Shown one piece after another: positions 42,132 through 52,192 of a DNA stretch of 64,000 nt. The stretch's first letter is position 1. The number at the start of each line of letters is the position of its first letter. The position numbers and the translations under genes are program-made. Source of the DNA: CAG-217 sp963638105 (GTDB lineage: Bacteria > Bacillota > Clostridia > Oscillospirales > Acutalibacteraceae). The notes under the pieces were generated by a model that worked only from the letters and a program-made list of their open reading frames with translations, had not been told where the DNA came from and did no database searches. Where the stretch lies: assembly GCA_963638105.1 (NCBI GenBank), contig CAVHPP010000009.1:8957-72956 (forward strand), read 5' to 3'.

Positions 42132-43496
42132 ATGAAAGCAAAGAATCCGGGCGCTTTGTCAGGGCGCACCTGGACCTCCATTCTGTTGTTTGGCCTGATC
42201 GGCCAGATTGCCTGGGTGGTGGAGAATATGTACTTCAGCCGTTTTATGCAAAATGAGATCACCCGCGCGCCTTATGCCACTACGCTGATGGTGGCGTTCT
42301 CCGCGCTGTTTGCCACACTGTCTACGCTGCTGGGCGGCGCCATCTGCGACCGTACCGGCAAGCGCAAGGTGTTTATCACCTGGGGGTATGTGATCTGGGG
42401 CTTTACCATTATGGCCTTTGCCCTGATCCCCATGCAGCCGGCGCCGGATAAAGTCAAGGCCATGGTGATTTTGGTGGTTGTCATGGACTGCGTGATGTCT
42501 GTGATCGGTTCCATCAGTAACGACGCGTCCTTTAACACCTGGATCACAGATATGACCAATACCGCCAACCGCAGCAAGGTGGATACCATTTTGGCAGTGC
42601 TGCCGCTGCTGGCCATTGCCGTTGTGTTTGTAGGCTTTGACGGGCTGACCAATGCCTCTGCCACCACCGACGACTGGAAAAAGTTCTTTATGCTCCTGGG
42701 TATTATACCCACGGTGGGCGGCCTGATCGGCGTGTTTTTGATGAAAGATAAGCCGGGTCTGCAAAAAAAGACGGACGGTAACTTTCTGGCCGACTTTGTT
42801 TACAGCTTAAACCCGAAAGTCATCAAAGAAAACAAGCTGCTGTATGTTTGTCTGTCCGGTAATATGGTGGCGGCTATTGCATACCAGATCTATGTGAACT
42901 ATCTGTTTAACATTATTGAGGGCACGCTGCAAATCAAGGATTATATTGTCCCGGTGGCCATTATCGGCCTGGCGGCGGCCGTGGGCTCCGTTTTGGTGAG
43001 TACCGCTATGGATAAAGTGGGCAAAAAGCACTTTTTCTATCCCACCATTATTGCCGGGATCATCGGCTGCGTAGTGATTTGGAGTGCTAAGTTTTTCGTA
43101 GGCAAAAACCTAAAGGCGGAACTGGCGATTTTAATTGTCGGCGGTATTTTGGTGATTGGTGTAACCCTGGTGATGGCAGGCTTGTTTACGGCTTCTTATC
43201 GGGACTGCATTCCAAAGGGCCGGGAGGGTCTGTTCCAAGGCTGTCGTATGGTACTGTATGTGCTGGTGCCCATGATTATCGGACCGCTGATTGCCCAGTT
43301 TATTATCAATCAGTATAATAAGGGCGTTACAGATAGCGCGGATATTGTGTATCCCATGGAGCTGTTCTTGGGCGCCGCCGCGGTGATGGTGTTCTGTTTT
43401 ATTCCCGCCTCTGTTGTGCGCAAAAAGCAGGACGCGGTGCATGAAAAATTACTGGAAGAAATGAAAGAGGAACAGGCCAAAGCGTCTGCAAAATAA
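42132..43496 (+). CDS. MFS transporter, GPH-like
   Basis: A 454-residue integral membrane transporter with about 12 hydrophobic helices. The early loop GGAICDRTGKRKVF near residue 68 is the MFS/GPH signature between helices 2 and 3, and the acidic tail (EEMKEEQAKASAK) is cytoplasmic. GPH relatives carry sugars or glucuronides with cations; the substrate here is not indicated. GGGGG precedes the ATG. Promoter and inverted repeats suggest control by the nearby TetR protein. Confidence 0.82.
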   Translation: MKAKNPGALSGRTWTSILLFGLIGQIAWVVENMYFSRFMQNEITRAPYATTLMVAFSALFATLSTLLGGAICDRTGKRKVFITWGYVIWGFTIMAFALIPMQPAPDKVKAMVILVVVMDCVMSVIGSISNDASFNTWITDMTNTANRSKVDTILAVLPLLAIAVVFVGFDGLTNASATTDDWKKFFMLLGIIPTVGGLIGVFLMKDKPGLQKKTDGNFLADFVYSLNPKVIKENKLLYVCLSGNMVAAIAYQIYVNYLFNIIEGTLQIKDYIVPVAIIGLAAAVGSVLVSTAMDKVGKKHFFYPTIIAGIIGCVVIWSAKFFVGKNLKAELAILIVGGILVIGVTLVMAGLFTASYRDCIPKGREGLFQGCRMVLYVLVPMIIGPLIAQFIINQYNKGVTDSADIVYPMELFLGAAAVMVFCFIPASVVRKKQDAVHEKLLEEMKEEQAKASAK

Positions 43497-43501
43497 ATGT
43501 C

Positions 43502-43531
43502 GATAAGCCCTCTCCCCGGAGGGGGCTTATC
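43502..43531 (+). terminator. Hairpin after the MFS gene
   Basis: A 14-bp stem (43502-43515 with 43518-43531, one GU) and a tiny loop; only a distant CTTTT follows, so termination is probable but not certain. Confidence 0.6.
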
Positions 43532-43580
43532 CGATGCTTTTGCGGTGGCGGAATTCACCGTTTTGTAATCAAATTATGTC

Positions 43581-43609
43581 TTGACTTTAGGCCTTGTGTC
43601 CAGTATAAT
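43581..43609 (+). promoter_or_regulatory. Promoter of the pyrimidine operon
   Basis: TTGACT (43581-43586) and TATAAT (43604-43609) are 17 bp apart. The resulting leader is about 37 bases and has no room for a PyrR-type attenuator. Confidence 0.75.
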
Positions 43610-43652
43610 ATCTGTTTAGAACGAACAGCAATTTTGATGGAGAGTACAGAAT

Positions 43653-44930
43653 ATGACATTGCTTATTCAGAACGCGCGCTGCTGGAACGGCGGCGGGTTT
43701 CATACGGCAGATGTCCTCTTACAGGGAGGCAAAATAAAGTCCCTCGGCACCTCCATTTCCTCTGATGGGGTCAATGCCCTTTTTGACGCAAGGGGTCAGT
43801 ATTTCCTTATACCGGGTTTCGTTGATGTGCATGTGCATCTCCGTGAGCCCGGTTTTTCTTATAAGGAGACCATTGCTACCGGGTCCGGGGCGGCTGCTGC
43901 GGCGGGCTATACCACCGTTTGCGCCATGCCCAATTTGTCCCCGGCGCCGGACACCCCGGCTCATTTGGCAGAGGAACAGGCGATCATTGACCGGGACGCC
44001 AAAATCCGGGTTTTGCCCTTTGCCTCTATTACCAGGGGGCGTAAAGGTAGTGGCGAATTGGTGGATTTTGAAGCGCTGGCACCAAAGGTGGTGGGCTTTT
44101 CCGACGATGGTTGCGGTGTGCAGGACGAGGGCTTAATGCGAGAAGCGATGGCGCGTTGCAAGGCGCTGAACAAGGTGATCTCCGCCCACTGCGAGGTCAA
44201 CGACCTGCTGAACGGCGGCTACATTCACGACGGCGCCTACTGCAAGGCTCACGGTCACCGGGGCATTTCTTCCGCCTCCGAGTGGAAGATGATCGAGCGA
44301 GACTGCCGCCTGGCGGCGGACACCGGCTGCCGTTACCATGTGTGCCACATCTCCACCAAGGAGAGCGTGGAAGTGATCCGAGAAGCGAAAAAAAGCGGCG
44401 TGCCGGTCACCTGCGAGACCGGGCCCCACTACCTGGTACTGTGTGACGAGGACTTGCAGGAGGACGGCCGGTTCAAAATGAACCCGCCCTTGCGCAGCCG
44501 CAGCGATAAGGAAGCCCTGTTAGAGGGCGTAGCAGACGGCACGGTGGATGTGATCGCCACCGACCATGCGCCCCACAGTGCAGAGGAAAAAGCGAAAGGT
44601 TTGTCCGGTTCTGCCATGGGTATTGTGGGTCTGGAAACGGCATTCCCGGTGCTGTACACCAAGCTGGTGCGCACCGGCGTGATGACCTTTGAAAAGCTGA
44701 TTCAAATGATGGCCGTGCGGCCAAGAGAAATATTTGACTTGCCGGTTGGCGAGATTGTCCCCGATGCACCGGCGGATTTGTGCCTACTGGACACGGACTG
44801 TAACTGGACGGTAGACCCGGACAAGTTTGTGACCATGGGCAGGGCAACGCCTTTTGCCGGTTGGCAGGTGCAGGGCAAAAACAGATTGACGGTATGGAGA
44901 GGAGAAGTCGTATATGAAGCCTTACGATAA
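43653..44930 (+). CDS. pyrC: Dihydroorotase
   Basis: A 425-residue class I dihydroorotase (amidohydrolase), closing carbamoyl-aspartate to dihydroorotate. Metal ligands H60 and H62 are in VDVHVHLREPG, and ATDHAPHSAEE near residue 302 provides the catalytic Asp. GGAGAG precedes the ATG. It leads the nine-gene operon and overlaps carA by 17 bases. Confidence 0.95.
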   Translation: MTLLIQNARCWNGGGFHTADVLLQGGKIKSLGTSISSDGVNALFDARGQYFLIPGFVDVHVHLREPGFSYKETIATGSGAAAAAGYTTVCAMPNLSPAPDTPAHLAEEQAIIDRDAKIRVLPFASITRGRKGSGELVDFEALAPKVVGFSDDGCGVQDEGLMREAMARCKALNKVISAHCEVNDLLNGGYIHDGAYCKAHGHRGISSASEWKMIERDCRLAADTGCRYHVCHISTKESVEVIREAKKSGVPVTCETGPHYLVLCDEDLQEDGRFKMNPPLRSRSDKEALLEGVADGTVDVIATDHAPHSAEEKAKGLSGSAMGIVGLETAFPVLYTKLVRTGVMTFEKLIQMMAVRPREIFDLPVGEIVPDAPADLCLLDTDCNWTVDPDKFVTMGRATPFAGWQVQGKNRLTVWRGEVVYEALR

Positions 44931-46008
44931 GCAGTTGGTGCTGGAGAACGGCAAGCAGTTCTTCGGCTACGGTTTTGGCGCAGATAAGAGCGCCATTAAC
45001 GAGATCGTGTTTAATACCTCTATGGTGGGGTATCAGGAGATCGTTTCCGACCCCAGCTATACAGATCAAATGGTCGTGATGACCTACCCGCTCATCGGCA
45101 ACTACGGTATGACCGATGAGGATTATGAGACCAAGATCCCCACCATGGGCGGCCTGATCGTGCGGGAATACAACGATCAGCCCTCCAACTTCCGCTATAC
45201 CAAGACCCTGTCCGAGGTGCTGGAGGAATACGGCATTCCCGGTATCAGTGGGATTGATACCCGTATGCTCACCCGCATCATTCGAGACGAAGGCAGCCAA
45301 AAAGTGGGCATTTTCCCGGCGGATATGCCCTATGACAGTGCCCTGTGGCAGGTGAAGAATTACACCATTCCCACGGATATGGTATCTCGGGTCAGCTGCA
45401 AAAAGCGCTGGTATTCCCGTACCCCTAACCACAAGTATGATGTGGTGGCCATCGACTGCGGGGTAAAGCTGAATATTATCCGCAAACTGAACGAAAAAGG
45501 CTGCAATGTGACGGTGGTGCCTTACGATACCACCGCAGAAGAAATTATGCGTATGCACCCGGACGGCCTGTTCCTGTCCAACGGTCCCGGTAACCCGGAG
45601 GATGTGACGCCGGTGATTGAAGTGGTGCAGCAGCTGAAGGGCAAGCTGCCTATCTTCGGCATTTGCCTTGGGCACCAGATGATCAGCCTGGCGCTGGGAG
45701 CTAAGACCTTTAAGATGAAGTTTGGCCACCGGGGCGGTAACCACCCGGTAAAGCATTTAGAGAACGGCAAGATCGAGATCACCTCGCAAAACCATTCTTA
45801 CGCAGTGGATGTGGCGTCCCTGACCGGCACGGAGCTGGAGCTGACCCACATGAACCTGCTGGATCGCACCGCCGAGGGTGTGGCCTCCCCGGAGAACCGG
45901 CTGTTCTCCGTGCAGTACCACCCGGAGAGCGCACCCGGTCCTCAGGACAGTGCCTATTTGTTTGACCGGTTTATTGATTTGATGGAGGAGGCGCAGAACC
46001 ATGCCTAA
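44914..46008 (+). CDS. carA: Carbamoyl-phosphate synthase small subunit
   Basis: A 364-residue glutaminase subunit delivering ammonia to CarB. The class I amidotransferase nucleophile is C251 in FGICLGHQM; H336 and E338 in QYHPES complete the triad. The N-terminal half is the CPSase-specific domain. It overlaps pyrC by 17 and carB by 8 bases. Confidence 0.96.
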   Translation: MKPYDKQLVLENGKQFFGYGFGADKSAINEIVFNTSMVGYQEIVSDPSYTDQMVVMTYPLIGNYGMTDEDYETKIPTMGGLIVREYNDQPSNFRYTKTLSEVLEEYGIPGISGIDTRMLTRIIRDEGSQKVGIFPADMPYDSALWQVKNYTIPTDMVSRVSCKKRWYSRTPNHKYDVVAIDCGVKLNIIRKLNEKGCNVTVVPYDTTAEEIMRMHPDGLFLSNGPGNPEDVTPVIEVVQQLKGKLPIFGICLGHQMISLALGAKTFKMKFGHRGGNHPVKHLENGKIEITSQNHSYAVDVASLTGTELELTHMNLLDRTAEGVASPENRLFSVQYHPESAPGPQDSAYLFDRFIDLMEEAQNHA

Positions 46009-49000
46009 GCGTACAGATATTCATAAAGTATTGGTGATCGGTTCCGGTCCCATCGTCATCGGCCAGGCGGCGGAGTTTGACTACGCCGGCACCCAGGCCT
46101 GCCTTGCCCTGCGTGAGGAGGGCTATGAAGTGGTGCTTATTAACTCCAACCCGGCTACCATTATGACCGATACGGACATTGCCGATAAAGTCTATATGGA
46201 GCCGCTGAATTTGGAATATGTGGCGCGTATTATTCGCCATGAGCGCCCGGACGCTATCTTGCCCTCTCTGGGCGGTCAAACCGGTTTGAACCTGGCGGTA
46301 CAGCTGGCAAAAAAAGGCGTTCTGCAAGAGTGCGATGTAGAAATTCTCGGCACCAGCTTTGAGTCCATTGAGCGGGCAGAGGATCGAGAGCTGTTTAAGG
46401 AGCTTTGCCAGGGACTGGGGGAGCCGGTGTTGCCCTCAGAGATCGCAGAGACCTTGGAGGACGGTTTGCGTGCGGCTGCAGAGATCGGTTATCCCGTTGT
46501 GCTGCGCCCGGCCTTTACCCTTGGCGGCACCGGCGGCGGCTTTGCGGATGATGAAGAAGAGTGCCGTGTCATGCTGAAAAACGCCCTGGCCCTGTCACCG
46601 GTGCACCAGGTGCTGGTGGAAAAGAGCATTAAGGGCTATAAAGAAGTAGAATATGAGGTAATGCGGGACGCCAACGATACCGCCATTACCATTTGTAATA
46701 TGGAGAATATTGACCCGGTAGGTATCCATACCGGCGACTCTGTGGTGGTGGCGCCCTCTCAAACCCTCACCAACAAAGAGTACCAGATGCTCCGTGACTC
46801 TGCACTGAAGATTATTCGGGAGCTGAAAATCGAGGGCGGGTGCAATGTGCAGTTTGCGCTGGATCCCCATTCATTCCAGTATTATCTTATTGAGGTGAAC
46901 CCCCGCGTCAGCCGTTCCTCCGCCTTGGCTTCCAAGGCCAGCGGCTATCCCATTGCCCGGGTCAGCGCCAAGATTGCCGTGGGTATGCATCTGGACGAGA
47001 TCCCTATTGCCAACACCCCCGCTTCCTTTGAGCCTACCCTGGACTATGTGGTCACCAAGATCGCCCGGTTCCCCTTTGACAAATTTGCCGACGCCAACAA
47101 TACCCTGAACACTCAGATGAAGGCCACCGGCGAGGTGATGAGCGTAGGTCGCACCATGGAGGAGAGCCTGCTTAAGGCGGTGCGCTCCCTGGAGATCGGC
47201 GTTTGCCACCTGTATATGAAAAAATTTGACACGTACACCCAGGAGGAACTGCTGGACTATATCCACACCGGCACCGACGATCGGTTGTATGCCATTGCTC
47301 AGTTGATCCGGCTGCGCTGCGATTTGAACCGCATTTATAATGCCACGAAGATTGATATGTGGTTCTTGGAGAAGTTCAAGAACATTGTGGACTTTGAGGC
47401 GGTGCTGCGGGCCAATCCCCGGGACGAACAGACCCTGCGGGACGCCAAAAAAATGGGCGTGTCCGACAAATATATCGGCCAGCTGTGGGGTATGACGGAG
47501 GCGGAGGTTTTCAATCTGCGCAAGTCTATCAAGCTGTTCCCGGTGTATAAGATGATCGACACCTGTGCCTCTGAGTTTGACTCCTATGTGCCGTACTTCT
47601 ACTCCACCTATGAGGAGGAGAACGAGTCCGTTGTATCGGATAAAAAGAAGATCGTCGTGCTTGGCTCCGGTCCCATTCGTATCGGTCAGGGCGTGGAATT
47701 TGACTACTCCACCGTTCACGCCATTTGGTCCATTCGGGCCGCCGGGTACGAGGCCATTATCATCAACAACAACCCGGAGACCGTGTCTACCGATTATACC
47801 ACCTCGGACAAGCTGTATTTTGAGCCGCTGACGGTGGAAGATGTGATGAATGTGATCGAGCTGGAGCAGCCCATGGGCATTGTGGTGTCCCTGGGCGGCC
47901 AGACCGCCATTAACCTGGCACCTCCGCTGGACGCGCTGGGTGTGCCCATCATCGGTACCGATGTGGCTGCCATTGACCGGGCAGAGAACCGGGACAGCTT
48001 TGAAAAGGTAATGGAAAAGCTGGGCATTCCCCAGCCTAAGGGCCTGGCGGTTACGGATATTGAAGAGGGCGTGCGCGTTGCCGCCTCCATCGGTTATCCT
48101 GTGCTGGTGCGCCCCTCCTTTGTATTGGGCGGTCGTGCCATGCAGATCGTTGCCAATGAGGAGAGCCTGCGTCACTACCTGCAAACGGCTGTGGAGATCA
48201 ACACCGATCAGCCGGTGTTGGTGGATAAGTATATTATGGGTAAAGAGCTGGAGGTGGACGCCATCTGTGACGGCACAGATGTGTTCATTCCCGGTATTAT
48301 GGAGCATGTGGAGCGCACCGGCGTGCATTCCGGCGACTCCATCAGCATTTATCCCACCTTCTCCGTCAGCCAGGCGGTCAAGGATAAGATCATTGATTAT
48401 ACTGTTAAACTGGGTACCGCCATCGGCATTGTGGGTCTTTACAATATCCAGTTTATTGCCGACAGCAACGACGATGTGTATGTGATTGAGGTGAACCCCC
48501 GTTCCTCCCGCACGGTGCCGTTCCTGTCCAAGGCCACTTCCGTGCCTATGGCGCACATTGCCACCCAGGTGATCCTGGGCCACAGCTTAAAAGAGCAGGG
48601 CATTACGGAGGTGTATCCCCAGGAGAAAAAGCGCTGGTATGTGAAGGCGCCTGCCTTCTCCTTTAGCAAGCTGAAAGGGATGGACACTTATCTGTCCCCG
48701 GAGATGAAGTCCACCGGTGAGGCTATCGGTTACGACAAGAGCCTGACCCGCGCTCTGTATAAAGCGTTACAATCCAGCGGATTGCATGTGTCCAACTACG
48801 GCACGGTGCTGGTGACCATTGCGGATCAGGACAAGCCAACGGCGCTGCCGCTGATTCGTCGGTTCTACGATCTGGGCTTTAATATTGAAGCCACAGAGGG
48901 CACAGCCAAGTACCTGAAAGACCACGGCATTCGCACCCGGGTGCGGCAAAAGCTCACGGAGGACGACAGCGACGAGATCTTGATGGCCCTGCGCCAGGGG

Positions 49001-49186
49001 CACATTGCCTATGTGATTAACACCATTGATATTAACCACGGCGACAGCCACTCGGACGGCTCGGAAATTCGCCGGGCTGCGGTGGAAAACAATGTGACCA
49101 TGTTCACATCGCTGGATACGGTAAAGGTGCTGTTGGATGTGCTGGAGGAGATCACTCTGGGCGTGTCCACCATTGACGCGGAGTAA
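46001..49186 (+). CDS. carB: Carbamoyl-phosphate synthase large subunit
   Basis: A 1061-residue synthetase with the full domain order: ATP-grasp carboxyphosphate half (about 1-400, GSGPIVIGQAAEFDYAG), oligomerisation domain (400-550), ATP-grasp carbamoyl-phosphate half (550-935, GSGPIRIGQGVEFDYS), and MGS-like allosteric domain (935-1061) expected to bind UMP. A second CarB, fused to DapF, lies at 60845-64000. Confidence 0.97.
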   Translation: MPKRTDIHKVLVIGSGPIVIGQAAEFDYAGTQACLALREEGYEVVLINSNPATIMTDTDIADKVYMEPLNLEYVARIIRHERPDAILPSLGGQTGLNLAVQLAKKGVLQECDVEILGTSFESIERAEDRELFKELCQGLGEPVLPSEIAETLEDGLRAAAEIGYPVVLRPAFTLGGTGGGFADDEEECRVMLKNALALSPVHQVLVEKSIKGYKEVEYEVMRDANDTAITICNMENIDPVGIHTGDSVVVAPSQTLTNKEYQMLRDSALKIIRELKIEGGCNVQFALDPHSFQYYLIEVNPRVSRSSALASKASGYPIARVSAKIAVGMHLDEIPIANTPASFEPTLDYVVTKIARFPFDKFADANNTLNTQMKATGEVMSVGRTMEESLLKAVRSLEIGVCHLYMKKFDTYTQEELLDYIHTGTDDRLYAIAQLIRLRCDLNRIYNATKIDMWFLEKFKNIVDFEAVLRANPRDEQTLRDAKKMGVSDKYIGQLWGMTEAEVFNLRKSIKLFPVYKMIDTCASEFDSYVPYFYSTYEEENESVVSDKKKIVVLGSGPIRIGQGVEFDYSTVHAIWSIRAAGYEAIIINNNPETVSTDYTTSDKLYFEPLTVEDVMNVIELEQPMGIVVSLGGQTAINLAPPLDALGVPIIGTDVAAIDRAENRDSFEKVMEKLGIPQPKGLAVTDIEEGVRVAASIGYPVLVRPSFVLGGRAMQIVANEESLRHYLQTAVEINTDQPVLVDKYIMGKELEVDAICDGTDVFIPGIMEHVERTGVHSGDSISIYPTFSVSQAVKDKIIDYTVKLGTAIGIVGLYNIQFIADSNDDVYVIEVNPRSSRTVPFLSKATSVPMAHIATQVILGHSLKEQGITEVYPQEKKRWYVKAPAFSFSKLKGMDTYLSPEMKSTGEAIGYDKSLTRALYKALQSSGLHVSNYGTVLVTIADQDKPTALPLIRRFYDLGFNIEATEGTAKYLKDHGIRTRVRQKLTEDDSDEILMALRQGHIAYVINTIDINHGDSHSDGSEIRRAAVENNVTMFTSLDTVKVLLDVLEEITLGVSTIDAE

Positions 49187-49190
49187 GCGT

Positions 49191-49919
49191 ATGTATAAAC
49201 AAGGTATTTTTACAATAGAAGAAAACCGACCTCTGACTGCCAGCGTGTACCGTATGGTGCTGGCAGGGGACACCCGGTACATTACGGCGCCGGGCCAATT
49301 TGTGAACATTGCTCTGGCGGGCAAGTTCCTGCGCCGCCCCATCTCCGTTTGCGATTACGACAGCCGGACGGTGACCATCATCTATAAAGTGGTGGGGCAG
49401 GGGACGGCCCAAATGGCAACTATGCAGCCGGGGGAGAAGTTGGATGTGCTCACCGGCCTGGGCAACGGCTACACGGTGCAGAATGTGCACCACGCGCTGC
49501 TCATCGGCGGTGGTGTAGGCGTGCCGCCCCTTTACAACCTGTGCAAGACCCTGCGAGCCGCCGGGCAGCAGGTGACGGTAATCCTGGGCTTTAACACGGC
49601 GGACGAAGTGTTCTACGCCGAGGAATTCGCCGCACTGGGTGCGGAGGTGCGGATCACCACCGTGGACGGCAGTGTAGGCACCAAGGGCTTTGTGACGGAT
49701 GCCTTTCCGGCAGAGTATGACTACTTTTATACCTGCGGTCCGCTGCCGATGTTGAGGGCGGTATATGACCGCTCTGCCACCTCCGGTCAGTTCTCCTTTG
49801 AGGAGCGCATGGGCTGCGGCTTTGGCGCTTGTATGGGCTGCTCCTGCAAGACCAAGTACGGCAACAAACGCATTTGTAAGGACGGACCGGTGCTGGTAAA
49901 GGAGGAGATCGTATGGTAG
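49191..49919 (+). CDS. pyrK: Dihydroorotate dehydrogenase electron-transfer subunit
   Basis: A 242-residue flavoprotein that passes electrons from PyrD to NAD. FAD-binding RRPISVCDYD is near residue 44, the NAD site is LLIGGGVGVPPLY near 104, and the [2Fe-2S] cysteines are clustered in MGCGFGACMGCSC near 212. Presence with pyrD defines a type 1B enzyme. The start lies 4 bases after carB. Confidence 0.95.
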   Translation: MYKQGIFTIEENRPLTASVYRMVLAGDTRYITAPGQFVNIALAGKFLRRPISVCDYDSRTVTIIYKVVGQGTAQMATMQPGEKLDVLTGLGNGYTVQNVHHALLIGGGVGVPPLYNLCKTLRAAGQQVTVILGFNTADEVFYAEEFAALGAEVRITTVDGSVGTKGFVTDAFPAEYDYFYTCGPLPMLRAVYDRSATSGQFSFEERMGCGFGACMGCSCKTKYGNKRICKDGPVLVKEEIVW

Positions 49920-50830
49920 ACCTGCGTGTGAATTTGTGCGGGTTGGAGATGGATAACCCGGTGGTTCCTGCCTCCGGCACCTTCGGCTTTGGCAAGGAAT
50001 TCAGCGAATTTTATGATATTAACATGTTAGGCTCTTTCTCCTTTAAGGGCACCACGCGGGACGCCCGGTTTGGCAATCCCACTCCCCGCATTGCAGAGTG
50101 CACCGCCGGCATGATCAATGCCGTCGGACTGCAAAATCCCGGAGTGCACCATGTGATCCAGCATGAACTGCCGGAGCTGAAAAAAATCTTCCACAAGCCG
50201 GTGATCGCCAATGTAAGCGGCTTTTCCGTGGAGGACTATGCTTATACCTGCCAGCTGCTGGACAAAGAGGAGCAGGTGGGGATTTTGGAAGTGAATGTAT
50301 CCTGCCCCAATGTGCACGGCGGCGGTATGAGCTTTGGCACCGACCCGGCCTGCGCCGCAGAAGTGACTCGGGCGGTAAAGGCAGTGACCACCAAGCCGGT
50401 GTTCATTAAGCTGTCGCCCAATGTAACGGATATTGTCGCCATTGCCAAGGCTTGTGAAGAAGCCGGGGCGGATGGTATTTGTCTGATCAACACCCTGCTG
50501 GGTATGCGCATTGATCTCCATCGGCGTCGACCGGTGATTGCCAACACCATGGGCGGCTTTAGCGGCCCGGCGGTGTTTCCGGTGGCGGTGCGTATGGTGT
50601 ATCAGGTGGCCGGTGCCTGCAACATTCCCGTGATGGGCTGCGGCGGCGTTACCAGTGCCCGGGATGTGGTGGAGATGATGATGGCCGGTGCCACGGCTGT
50701 GCAGGTAGGCGCTGCCAATTTGGTAGACCCCTACGCTTGCAAAAAAATTATTGAGGATCTGCCAACTGTGTGCGCAGACCTGGGGATTGATAAATTAAGT
50801 GATGTGATAGGAGTGGTAAATAATGGGTAA
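49913..50830 (+). CDS. pyrD: Dihydroorotate dehydrogenase, catalytic subunit (type 1B)
   Basis: A 305-residue FMN enzyme oxidising dihydroorotate to orotate. Visible are NPVVPASGTFGFG at the start, GLQNPGVHHV near residue 71, the catalytic-Cys loop NVSCPNVHGGG near 127, and the FMN site GCGGVTSARDV near 243. It overlaps pyrK by 7 and pyrF by 8 bases. Confidence 0.95.
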   Translation: MVDLRVNLCGLEMDNPVVPASGTFGFGKEFSEFYDINMLGSFSFKGTTRDARFGNPTPRIAECTAGMINAVGLQNPGVHHVIQHELPELKKIFHKPVIANVSGFSVEDYAYTCQLLDKEEQVGILEVNVSCPNVHGGGMSFGTDPACAAEVTRAVKAVTTKPVFIKLSPNVTDIVAIAKACEEAGADGICLINTLLGMRIDLHRRRPVIANTMGGFSGPAVFPVAVRMVYQVAGACNIPVMGCGGVTSARDVVEMMMAGATAVQVGAANLVDPYACKKIIEDLPTVCADLGIDKLSDVIGVVNNG

Positions 50831-51521
50831 AGATGTGATTGTGGCTTGCGATTTTGCAAGCGCAGAGGCAACCTTTGCATTTCTGGACAAATTCACGGAG
50901 GAAAAACCCTTTGTAAAGATCGGTATGGAGCTGTATTACGCAGAGGGTCCGTCCATTGTGCGGGAGCTGAAAAAGCGCGGACACAAGATCTTTTTGGATC
51001 TGAAACTGCACGATATTCCCAATACGGTAAAGAAGTCCATGGCGGTGCTCAGCCGACTGGATGTGGATATGACCAATGTGCATGCTGCCGGTACGGTAGA
51101 GATGATGGAGGCCGCGCTGGAGGGCCTGACCCGGCCGGACGGCACGCGTCCGCTGCTGATCGCCGTGACCCAGCTGACCTCCACCAGTGAGGAGCGCATG
51201 CAAAAAGAACTGCTCATCAACGCGAATATCAACGACACCATTGTGCAGTACGCCAAGAACGCCAAGACCGCCGGTCTGGACGGCGTGGTGTGCTCGCCGC
51301 TGGAGGCGGGCATGGTAAAGGAGGCCTGCGGCAAGGCCTTTATGACCGTGACCCCCGGCGTGCGCTTTGCAGACGGCGACCTGGGCGACCAGGTGCGGGT
51401 AACCACCCCTGCCAAGGCTAAAGAGATCGGTTCCGACTACATTGTGGTGGGCCGTCCCATTACCGCTGCCGATGACCCGGTGGCTGCGTACAGACGCTGC
51501 TGCCGTGAATTTATAGATTAA
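50823..51521 (+). CDS. pyrF: Orotidine 5'-phosphate decarboxylase
   Basis: A 232-residue TIM-barrel enzyme producing UMP. The catalytic charged network is in FLDLKLHDIPNTV (residues 58-70), and the phosphate loop is TPGVRFADGDLGDQ near 177. It is the shorter, bacterial PyrF class. The start overlaps pyrD. Confidence 0.95.
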   Translation: MGKDVIVACDFASAEATFAFLDKFTEEKPFVKIGMELYYAEGPSIVRELKKRGHKIFLDLKLHDIPNTVKKSMAVLSRLDVDMTNVHAAGTVEMMEAALEGLTRPDGTRPLLIAVTQLTSTSEERMQKELLINANINDTIVQYAKNAKTAGLDGVVCSPLEAGMVKEACGKAFMTVTPGVRFADGDLGDQVRVTTPAKAKEIGSDYIVVGRPITAADDPVAAYRRCCREFID

Positions 51522-51532
51522 GGAGTGTTATT

Positions 51533-52174
51533 ATGACCATTACTAAGGAACAGATTGCAAAAGATTTGCTGTCCATTCGTGCTGTATTCTTAAAGCCGGA
51601 CGATCCCTTTACCTGGGCTTCCGGTATTCACAGCCCCATTTACTGCGACAACCGGCTGACTCTGTCCGCTCCTGCGGTACGGAAAGATGTGGAGGCCGGA
51701 CTGGCTGAGATTGTAAAAGAGAAGTTCCCGGAAGCGGAGATGCTGATGGGCACCTCCACGGCGGGTATTGCACACGCAGCCATTACCGCTACCATTTTGG
51801 ACCTGCCAATGGGTTATGTGCGCTCCGGTCATAAGGACCACGGCCGCCAAAACCAAATTGAGGGTAAAATGGAGCCGGGTACGAAGGTCGTGGTGATTGA
51901 GGATTTGATCTCCACCGGCGGCTCTGTGCTGGAAGTGGTGGATGTGCTGCGCCAGGCCGGTGCTCAGGTGCTGGGTATTGCCTCTATCTTCACCTACGGG
52001 CTGCAAAAGGGCGTGGAGCGCCTGGCTGCTGCCGATGTGGTGAATTACAGCCTGTCTGACTTTGATACCCTGTCCAAGGTGGCTGCCGCCGAGGGCTATA
52101 TTGCAGACAAAGATATTGCCAAGCTGACCGCGTTCCAGAAGAACCCCCAGGACCCGGCTTGGATGGAACTGTAA
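51533..52174 (+). CDS. pyrE: Orotate phosphoribosyltransferase
   Basis: A 213-residue enzyme coupling orotate to PRPP. The PRPP-binding motif is VVVIEDLISTGGSV near residue 120; FTWASGIHSPIYCDNR near 24 matches the family orotate site. AAGGAGTG precedes ATG 51533. Confidence 0.95.
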   Translation: MTITKEQIAKDLLSIRAVFLKPDDPFTWASGIHSPIYCDNRLTLSAPAVRKDVEAGLAEIVKEKFPEAEMLMGTSTAGIAHAAITATILDLPMGYVRSGHKDHGRQNQIEGKMEPGTKVVVIEDLISTGGSVLEVVDVLRQAGAQVLGIASIFTYGLQKGVERLAAADVVNYSLSDFDTLSKVAAAEGYIADKDIAKLTAFQKNPQDPAWMEL

Positions 52175-52192
52175 GCAGAAGGAGTGATCTTT

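Noticed and set aside
43610..43652. PyrR-binding attenuator before pyrC
   Set aside because: The leader is too short and contains no hairpin or terminator.
46871..48583. 570-codon open frame opposite carB
   Set aside because: It mirrors a conserved CarB sequence and has a His/Val/Gly-rich composition typical of an antisense shadow.
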